A stretch of 10,805 nucleotides of DNA from Caryophanales bacterium UBA1427 (GTDB taxonomy: Bacteria > Bacillota_I > Bacilli_A > ML615J-28 > CAG-313): contig DCTZ01000003.1 of the NCBI GenBank assembly GCA_002329485.1, positions 13,162-23,966 on the forward strand, written 5' to 3'. The translations under genes and the position numbers were made by a program. The notes beneath the pieces were generated by a model. It saw only the letters and a list, made by a program, of their open reading frames with translations. It did not search any database and was not told the DNA's origin. Shown here piece after piece: positions 6,429 to 10,805 of the stretch. Within the stretch, counting starts at the first letter, position 1; every line of letters begins with the position of its first letter.

Positions 6429-6923
6429 ATGAAAAAAATTAAGAAAATATTTGATATCCGAAACATCCTTTGCTTTTTGCTTTTCTTGCTTGTCTATTTT
6501 TTGCCCTTGGTTTTTCTGAAAATTGACAAAAGCTTTTACGAATCCTTGAAAACCATTCCGATTCCGTTTTGGGTGTACAAAGCCGGCTTTTTCGCAATCG
6601 GCATCCTTACCTCATTGATAATCTGTCTATTTAAGCCGCATCTCAAAGAAAAAGAAAACAGCCTGATCCGTTACGGCATCCGGCGCTTCATCCTTTATCT
6701 GGCTTTGAATTACGTGTTTTCGGTGACACTGCTCGTTACTTTCTTTCGGGCCAACAATCTGTTTCTCACATATGTACTTGCTTTGTCGGGACTGATTACT
6801 TCGCTCTTTGTGCTGATGGAAGCGGTTCTGATCAAAAAGCCCAAAGCCTGGTGGACCGTTTTGCTTCTGTTATGGCATTTGCTTCTGACGGTATCTTCGA
6901 TTTATATCTTTCTTTACAATTAA
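6429..6923 (+). CDS. Five-helix membrane protein, probably a divergent TspO/MBR family member
   Basis: The 164-residue protein has five predicted membrane helices at about 11-31, 47-67, 86-106, 111-134 and 139-162, the number and length expected for TspO/MBR (translocator protein) family members. Segment order also fits. FYESLKTIPIPFWVY (36-50) resembles the WY..L..P...PP.WVF loop before helix 2. LYLALNYVFS (89-98) resembles the LALN.LWS helix 3. WWTVLLLLWHLL followed by IFLYN at the C-terminus resembles the last helix. Several family hallmarks, including the paired prolines and some tryptophans, are missing, so porphyrin or steroid-like ligand binding cannot be assumed. The ATG at 6429 follows AAGGGGAG. 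It heads the plus-strand island with the protease and small membrane protein, 67 bases before the next gene, which has its own promoter. Family assignment is by eye and only moderately sure. Confidence 0.6.
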   Translation: MKKIKKIFDIRNILCFLLFLLVYFLPLVFLKIDKSFYESLKTIPIPFWVYKAGFFAIGILTSLIICLFKPHLKEKENSLIRYGIRRFILYLALNYVFSVTLLVTFFRANNLFLTYVLALSGLITSLFVLMEAVLIKKPKAWWTVLLLLWHLLLTVSSIYIFLYN

Positions 6924-6938
6924 TTTTAAAAAACCCTA

Positions 6939-6967
6939 TTCCTTTTTCCTCCGGTTTTTGGTATAAT
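6939..6967 (+). promoter_or_regulatory. Extended -10 promoter of the lipoprotein protease gene
   Basis: TATAAT (6962-6967) is preceded by TGG, an extended -10, while the -35 position (TTCCTT, 6939-6944) is poor. Transcription would start near 6974, within or just before the AAAAGGAGGAA ribosome binding site, giving a very short leader of about 17 bases. The gene may also be read from the upstream TspO-like gene, since no terminator hairpin separates them. Confidence 0.6.
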
Positions 6968-6990
6968 ATATCAAAAGGAGGAATTTTTAA

Positions 6991-7803
6991 ATGCGCCACA
7001 AGAAAATCCTGCTCTTCTTGATCCTTGCGCTTTTGATAGCCTTATCCGGCTGTACCGATATCCTGACTCTGCAAAAAGAAAACCGCGAACTGAAAGCCTG
7101 GGTTGAAGCCCTGCAGGCGGAAACCGATAATCTTTACCAATTGTTCGAAGATATTTCTTTGGAAGTCGTCCCCGCCAACGTCATGATTTATACCTATTGT
7201 TACAAAACGGCTTTCGGAATCATCTATGACGAAGTCGGCGGCCAGGGTAGCGGCGTCATCATATCGAGCGACAGCGAGAATTATTACGTTCTGACCAACA
7301 ATCATGTCATTTCCTCAAAACCCGGCTATCCGCGGGTCGAACACGAAATCTACGATTACAAGATGAACAAAACGAGGGGCTACGTTGTTTTTTCTGATCC
7401 GAATTACGATTTGGCGGTTGTACGATTCAGAAAGTCGATTGAGTTGGCCATTCTTCCGCTTGCAAACAAGAATCCGGTCAAAGGCGATCGGGTTGTCGCC
7501 ATCGGCCAGCCAGAAGGCCAGCTGAACGTCATCACTTTCGGCAAGGTCATCAATTACATCCTGCCCAACTGTTCCGATTGCAATCCGTCGGAAAGCAGCG
7601 TCAATTTCCCTTGCATTTTGCACGATTCCTTCACCAACCACGGCAACAGCGGCGGAATGCTGATTAACCATCAAAAAGAAATCGTCGGCATCAATACCTT
7701 CGGTTCGACCGATACATCTTACGGTCTCGCCGTTCCGGTCGAAAAGATTCAGGCGTTTCTAGCCGAACATGATTTTTTGTTTAACAATGAAAGGATTGAT
7801 TGA
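6991..7803 (+). CDS. Trypsin-like serine protease lipoprotein (Deg/HtrA-like catalytic domain, no PDZ)
   Basis: The 270-residue protein starts with a lipoprotein signal: basic MRHKK, a hydrophobic stretch and the lipobox LSGC with Cys21 as lipid anchor, so it should sit on the outer face of the membrane. Residues about 25-52 look like a short coiled coil. The protease domain follows: GQGSGVIIS (85-93), TNNHV with His105, DLAVV with Asp140, and GNSGG (218-222) with Ser220 complete the catalytic triad. GLAVPVEKI (245-253) is the usual last strand. It ends there, with no PDZ domain, so it is shorter than DegP/HtrA. Cys70, Cys194, Cys197 and Cys208 form an unusual cysteine set around a loop insertion. 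AAAAGGAGGAA precedes the ATG. A role in quality control or processing of surface proteins is inferred. The next small gene starts one base after its TGA stop. Confidence 0.9.
   Translation: MRHKKILLFLILALLIALSGCTDILTLQKENRELKAWVEALQAETDNLYQLFEDISLEVVPANVMIYTYCYKTAFGIIYDEVGGQGSGVIISSDSENYYVLTNNHVISSKPGYPRVEHEIYDYKMNKTRGYVVFSDPNYDLAVVRFRKSIELAILPLANKNPVKGDRVVAIGQPEGQLNVITFGKVINYILPNCSDCNPSESSVNFPCILHDSFTNHGNSGGMLINHQKEIVGINTFGSTDTSYGLAVPVEKIQAFLAEHDFLFNNERID
7790..7795 (+). promoter_or_regulatory. Ribosome binding site for a TTG-started small gene
   Basis: AAAGGA lies within the last codons of the protease gene, 9 bases before TTG at 7805. The in-frame ATG codons further up (7769, 7787) have no such site upstream, so TTG is the better start. 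Confidence 0.55.
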
Positions 7804-7804
7804 T

Positions 7805-8005
7805 TTGAGCACCATTACCAAAATTTTTCTGGCTTTTTCCTTTATCTGTCTGGCAGCCGGATGCATCTTCATGTACACCGGCTGCGATTCGCTTATGCAG
7901 GACCAAAGTTTAAAAGAAACTTTGATCGGCGGATTTTTGTTTTTGGCAGGAACAATCGGGATAAGCGCCATATATATTTTCCACCAACAAAAACCGAAAC
8001 AATAA
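7805..8005 (+). CDS. Small two-helix membrane protein of unknown function, probable TTG start
   Basis: Read from TTG at 7805 this gives 66 residues: helix 1 at about 5-24, a short polar loop with a cysteine and acidic residues, helix 2 at about 39-57, and a lysine-rich tail ending QQKPKQ. The positive tail suggests that the C-terminus is inside the cell. I do not recognise a family. The frame is open further upstream, with ATG codons at 7787 (72 residues) and 7769 (78 residues), but both lie inside the protease gene and lack a ribosome binding site. The TTG is one base after the protease stop and has AAAGGA at good spacing, which indicates translational coupling. The two proteins may therefore be made together, with the small one as membrane partner or regulator of the protease; this is inference from position alone. 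A strong terminator follows at 8030. Confidence 0.7.
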   Translation: MSTITKIFLAFSFICLAAGCIFMYTGCDSLMQDQSLKETLIGGFLFLAGTIGISAIYIFHQQKPKQ

Positions 8006-8029
8006 TTTTTTTACAGGTTATCGACCAGT

Positions 8030-8058
8030 AAAAAACTCTCCTTCCGGGAGAGTTTTTT
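8030..8058. terminator. Bidirectional rho-independent terminator between convergent genes
   Basis: AAAAAACTCTCC (8030-8041) and GGAGAGTTTTTT (8047-8058) form a perfect 12-bp stem with a 5-base loop. It ends in T6 when read from either strand. It lies 24 bases after the small membrane protein and 3 bases beyond the end of the M18 aminopeptidase gene, so it can stop both converging transcripts. Confidence 0.92.
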
Positions 8059-8061
8059 GTT

Positions 8062-9345
8062 TTATTCAATTAGCAAATTCGGCTGATCGAGAGAATAATC
8101 CATCTCCATAAAGGAGCGGATTGCTTCGATCATATATATAACGTCTTGGGTGCCGGCGCTTTCCAGCGCGGAATGCATCGCAAGCTGAGCCAAACCGATA
8201 TCGACGGAGGTAATGCTTACCTGGCTCGAACTGATGGCTCCGAGCGTTCCTCCGCCTCTTTCGTCCGAACGGTTGGCAAAAGCCTGATAAGGTACCCTGG
8301 CTTTGTCGCAGGCTGCCTGGAACAAAGCGACGGAAAAGGCATCGGAAGTGTAACTTTGGCGGGCGCTGTGTTTGATTACGATTCCTTCGTTCAGTTTGGC
8401 ATAATTCAAGAAATCAAACTTTTCCGGGCGGTTCGGATGGATGGCATGGGCATTGTCGGCCGAAACGATTACGGAATTGGCCAAGGCGATTTTTTGGGCT
8501 TCCCAGGATTTGCCGAACGCAAAACCGATTCGTTCCAAAACATCTTTTAGGAAAGTCGAACCGGCACCCTGTTTGGTCGCGCTGCCGATTTCTTCGTTGT
8601 TGAAGCAGGCATAGACCAAAATGTCGGTATCGTTTTTGGCCTGAAGAAAGCCTTCCAAAGTCGCAAAAGCACATTCCAGATTGTCGATTCGGGGACTTAC
8701 GAAAATATCTTCCGAAGCCAATACTTTTCCTTTTTCGCCGTTATACAAAAACAAATCGTGGCTTACGAGATCGTCTTTTTTTAGTAGCTCGTTTAATGTG
8801 ATTTTTTCCGAACCGTTTTTAACCCCCAATACCGCCTGCATATCCACCTGGGCATTGAGTTCGATGCCTTTGTTTACCTCACGGTTGAAATGAATCGGCA
8901 GGTTGGGTATCAGACAGACATCCGGAATATTAACAAATTCGCTTATCAACCCTTCCTTGGTCTTTCGGAAGACTCTCCCAGCTAGTCCCAAAGGACGGTC
9001 CGTCCAAGTCGAAAAAATCGGACCTCCGTACACTTCGGTATTGAGCTTCCGGTAATTTGCGTTTTCGGCTATCCCGTTGGGCTTCAGTTTGAACCCCGGC
9101 GTGTCGGAGTGACTGGCAACGATCCGATACCCCCTAAAATCCGATTTAAGGCCGATTTTAAAGCAAATTACGGAAGATTGGTCGCGAACCACATAATAAC
9201 TACCCCCCGATTTTAAATCCCAAGGCTTATTTTCGGCCAATTTGGTAAAACCTTCTTTTTCAAGACGGTTTGCGATTGCTTCGGTCGCATGGTAAGGGGT
9301 CGGGCTCTGATGGATAAATTCGATCAAATTTTGGACTTTTTCCAT
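8062..9345 (-). CDS. apeB: M18 family zinc aminopeptidase (aspartyl-aminopeptidase type)
   Basis: The 427-residue cytoplasmic enzyme belongs to peptidase family M18, which removes N-terminal residues, often acidic ones, from peptides using two zinc ions and assembles into large tetrahedral complexes. The opening segment IHQSPTPYHA (11-20) is characteristic. Metal-site residues are visible in order: ASHSDTPGFK with His79 (and Asp81), RIDNLE with Asp221, CFNNEEIGS with Glu251 and Glu252, SADNAH with Asp297, and LAMHSALE with His391. DERGGGTLG (361-369) is another conserved family block. The length matches full bacterial M18 proteins. The AGGAGG site (9351-9356) overlaps the stop codon of the M29 aminopeptidase gene, so the pair is translated from one message. 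Substrate preference for Asp/Glu is family knowledge, not seen directly. The symbol apeB follows common naming of M18 proteins of this length. Confidence 0.93.
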   Translation of the reverse strand: MEKVQNLIEFIHQSPTPYHATEAIANRLEKEGFTKLAENKPWDLKSGGSYYVVRDQSSVICFKIGLKSDFRGYRIVASHSDTPGFKLKPNGIAENANYRKLNTEVYGGPIFSTWTDRPLGLAGRVFRKTKEGLISEFVNIPDVCLIPNLPIHFNREVNKGIELNAQVDMQAVLGVKNGSEKITLNELLKKDDLVSHDLFLYNGEKGKVLASEDIFVSPRIDNLECAFATLEGFLQAKNDTDILVYACFNNEEIGSATKQGAGSTFLKDVLERIGFAFGKSWEAQKIALANSVIVSADNAHAIHPNRPEKFDFLNYAKLNEGIVIKHSARQSYTSDAFSVALFQAACDKARVPYQAFANRSDERGGGTLGAISSSQVSITSVDIGLAQLAMHSALESAGTQDVIYMIEAIRSFMEMDYSLDQPNLLIE

Positions 9346-9350
9346 TTTTT

Positions 9351-9356
9351 CCTCCT
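9351..9356 (-). promoter_or_regulatory. Ribosome binding site of the M18 gene overlapping the M29 stop codon
   Basis: AGGAGG shares its first two bases with the TAG stop of the upstream M29 gene (9355-9357) and stands 5 bases before the ATG at 9345. The intergenic gap is only 9 bases, pointing to coupled translation. Confidence 0.8.
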
Positions 9357-10590
9357 AGAAGGCAAAATTGCCGTTTTTGAAGATTGTAACCTTTTCCCCG
9401 TTTGCTTTTTCCCCGACGATTTCCATGTCGTGGGAACCGAACATAAAGTCGACGTGCACAAGCGACTGATTGGCGCCCCGTTTTTCCAATTCTTCTTTGG
9501 TCATTGCGGTTCCGCCTTTTAGGTTCATGGAATATGACGCTCCGAGCGCCAAGTGGCAGGAGGCGTTTTCGTCGAACAAAGTATTGTAGAAAAGAATTCC
9601 GGTGCTGGAAATCGGCGAATCGTGTTCCACAAGCGCAACTTCACCGAGATATCTGCTTCCTTCGTCGGTATCGAGCAGATTGGCGAGCGCTTCTTTTTCT
9701 TTCTTGGCATCGAATTCGACGACTTTTCCGTCTTTAAACACCAGGTAAAAATCTTCAATCAGTTTTCCCTGATAATTGAGGGGTTTGGTGCTAACCACTT
9801 TTCCGTTGACTCCGTATTTGTAAGCTATTGTGAATGCTTCTTCGGTCGGAATATTGGGGGCAAATTCGATTCCCTTTTCGGAATGTTCGCCGCCTCCGGC
9901 CCAAATATGGTCTTCGGCCAGCTGAATTGAAAGGTCGGTTCCCAAACCGTTTTTGAAATGCAGGGTTTTGAAACGGTGTCCGTTCAGAATGGCATTGTTT
10001 CGGGCCATTTTGGCCATATGGTTATTCCATTCTTCAATCGGATCGTTTGTTTCCAGCACCCGGGAAGCCGTCAGAATCGCATCCCACAATTTTTCAACTG
10101 CGGCACCTGCTTCCATGTCGGGATAGACTTTTTTCGCCCAATCCTCGTTCGGGGCAGAAATCACGAGCCATTGCGCTTTGTTGGCCATCATGTGTTCGGA
10201 ATAGAACTTGGTGGCTTTCGAAGCGGCCAAGGAAGCCTTTTGCAACCGTTGCCCCGGAACGTCTTTCAAAACGCCGGGATTTGGCGAAGAGACGCTGATG
10301 ACGCAACCGCCCTTGTCTACCACATACTTCAATTGGTCAATCACCCAACTTTTGACGTTTTCGAGTTCCGCTTCGTCGACATGAAGATACCATTCTTTGT
10401 TGACGATGGCATCGCTCCAGCGAACCATAACGTCCGATGCACCGGCTTCGTAAGCGGCTTTGACCAACAGGCGAACAAACTCCTTGGCATCGACCGGCGC
10501 ATTAATCATCAACAGTTGTCCTTTTTGCACATTGACCCCCACTTTTACGGCTAATTGGGCAAACTTTTCTAATCTCGTTTTCATTTCCAT
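9355..10590 (-). CDS. M29 family metallo-aminopeptidase (AmpS/AmpT/PepS type)
   Basis: The 411-residue cytoplasmic enzyme belongs to peptidase family M29, broad-specificity aminopeptidases that cleave hydrophobic, aromatic or arginine N-termini with two metal ions. The segment VKVGVNVQKGQ (15-25) is the usual N-terminal block. The metal-binding region is clear: FAPNIPTEEAFT (243-254) with Glu250, GEVALV (316-321) with Glu317, ASCHLALG (343-350) with His346, and VHVDFMFGSHD (378-388) with His379 and Asp381. From memory these positions fall within a few residues of the ligands in the Thermus enzyme. The length is typical. Start at 10590 follows AGGTAA; a second ATG at 10584 is possible. It has its own extended -10 promoter and is the first gene of an operon with the M18 aminopeptidase 9 bases downstream. 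The two should jointly degrade peptides to amino acids. Confidence 0.94.
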   Translation of the reverse strand: MEMKTRLEKFAQLAVKVGVNVQKGQLLMINAPVDAKEFVRLLVKAAYEAGASDVMVRWSDAIVNKEWYLHVDEAELENVKSWVIDQLKYVVDKGGCVISVSSPNPGVLKDVPGQRLQKASLAASKATKFYSEHMMANKAQWLVISAPNEDWAKKVYPDMEAGAAVEKLWDAILTASRVLETNDPIEEWNNHMAKMARNNAILNGHRFKTLHFKNGLGTDLSIQLAEDHIWAGGGEHSEKGIEFAPNIPTEEAFTIAYKYGVNGKVVSTKPLNYQGKLIEDFYLVFKDGKVVEFDAKKEKEALANLLDTDEGSRYLGEVALVEHDSPISSTGILFYNTLFDENASCHLALGASYSMNLKGGTAMTKEELEKRGANQSLVHVDFMFGSHDMEIVGEKANGEKVTIFKNGNFAF

Positions 10591-10627
10591 TTCGTTACCT
10601 GCTTTCTTTTACTGATATTTTGTAAAT

Positions 10628-10656
10628 AGTATACCACAAGAAACCGAAAATAAAAA
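10628..10656 (-). promoter_or_regulatory. Promoter of the M29-M18 aminopeptidase operon
   Basis: On the minus strand TATACT (10628-10633) is preceded by TGG, an extended -10. The -35 position (TTTTTA, 10651-10656) is weak and falls in the T tract of the upstream terminator. Start of transcription is expected near 10621, giving a leader of about 30 bases. Confidence 0.65.
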
Positions 10657-10692
10657 AAAGAAAGCAAACAATTGCTTCCCAACCGTTTGCTT
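10652..10692 (-). terminator. Rho-independent terminator of the right-edge gene
   Basis: The arms 10680-10692 and 10662-10674 pair over 13 bp around a 5-base loop, followed on the minus strand by TTTC and T8 (to 10652). Two of the pairs are G-U on the minus-strand RNA but would be A-C mismatches on the plus strand, so the hairpin is better formed in minus-strand transcripts. It lies 18 bases after the stop codon at 10710. Confidence 0.85.
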
Positions 10693-10709
10693 TTTTTGTT
10701 TGCATGATG

Positions 10710-10805
10710 TTATTTGGTTTCTTTTTTTGCTAAACTTGCGCGTTTCATGAATCGATCAATTCGTCCGGCTGCCTGAACAAATTTTTGTTCGCCGGTAAAG
10801 AACGG
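10710..10805 (-). CDS. C-terminal end of an unrecognised protein, cut by the right edge
   Basis: The last 31 codons and the TAA stop of a minus-strand gene are present; the rest lies beyond 10805. The tail contains FFTGEQKFVQAAGRIDRF and then a basic end, ASLAKKETK. The frame ends 18 bases before a strong terminator on the same strand, which supports it as a real gene end. I cannot assign a family from so short a piece. The basic tail suggests a soluble cytoplasmic or nucleic-acid-associated protein, but this is weak. It is transcriptionally separate from the aminopeptidase operon downstream. Confidence 0.65.
   Translation of the reverse strand, partial: PFFTGEQKFVQAAGRIDRFMKRASLAKKETK

Noticed and set aside
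7801..7803. Possible recoding of TGA as tryptophan (Mycoplasma code) extending the protease
   Set aside because: Tryptophan is TGG throughout, no other gene needs TGA read-through, and the extension would run out of frame over the small membrane protein gene.
9958..10554. Long plus-strand open frame (198 codons) opposite the M29 aminopeptidase
   Set aside because: It is antisense to a well-supported gene, has no family resemblance and no ribosome binding site, and its composition is what the reverse of the M29 codons would give.

Overview
The window looks like an ordinary housekeeping and cell-surface stretch from a low-GC Gram-positive-type bacterium. Genes are moderately AT-rich and spacers very AT-rich. 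Ribosome binding sites are of the GGAGG type and promoters are SigA-like, often with an extended -10. Secreted proteins carry a Gram-positive-style lipobox or a C-terminal membrane anchor. TGA works as a stop (at 7801) and tryptophan is TGG, so the genetic code is standard. I infer a Bacillota or a standard-code Mollicutes relative (Acholeplasma, Izemoplasma or Erysipelotrichia-like). The species cannot be fixed from the sequence.

Left part, all minus strand: a P-loop polynucleotide-kinase-like protein cut by the left edge (1-460); msrA (546-1043); the small SRP RNA with its own promoter (about 1078-1187); tadA (1247-1708); and tdk (1701-2303), whose stop codon overlaps the tadA start. The order tadA then SRP RNA is the classic Bacillota arrangement, but msrA follows the RNA here instead of dnaX-recR. 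The apical loop of the SRP RNA does not match the usual GGAA.

Centre: a 1219-residue exported protein on the minus strand (2565-6224). It has a GHL10/YngK-type glycoside-hydrolase-like barrel, an Fn3-like domain, an unrecognised beta-rich region between two related helical modules, four helical repeats, and a C-terminal transmembrane anchor. Divergent from it is a plus-strand island: a TspO/MBR-like membrane protein (6429-6923), a trypsin-like lipoprotein protease without PDZ (6991-7803), and a 66-residue two-TM protein probably starting at TTG one base after the protease stop (7805-8005). This island is the least explained part of the window and may act at the cell envelope.

Right part, minus strand: an M29 aminopeptidase (9355-10590) and an M18 aminopeptidase (8062-9345) in a tight operon, giving two complementary peptide-trimming metalloenzymes. 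Their expected role is to recycle amino acids from imported or internal peptides. A bidirectional terminator (8030-8058) separates them from the plus-strand island. At the right edge lie the last 31 codons of an unrecognised minus-strand gene, followed by its terminator.

No spacer exceeds 300 bases. The larger ones (1044-1246, 2304-2564, 6225-6428) are explained by the SRP RNA, a terminator plus promoter, and divergent promoters. I found no CRISPR array, insertion sequence, tRNA or riboswitch, and no convincing wholly new system.
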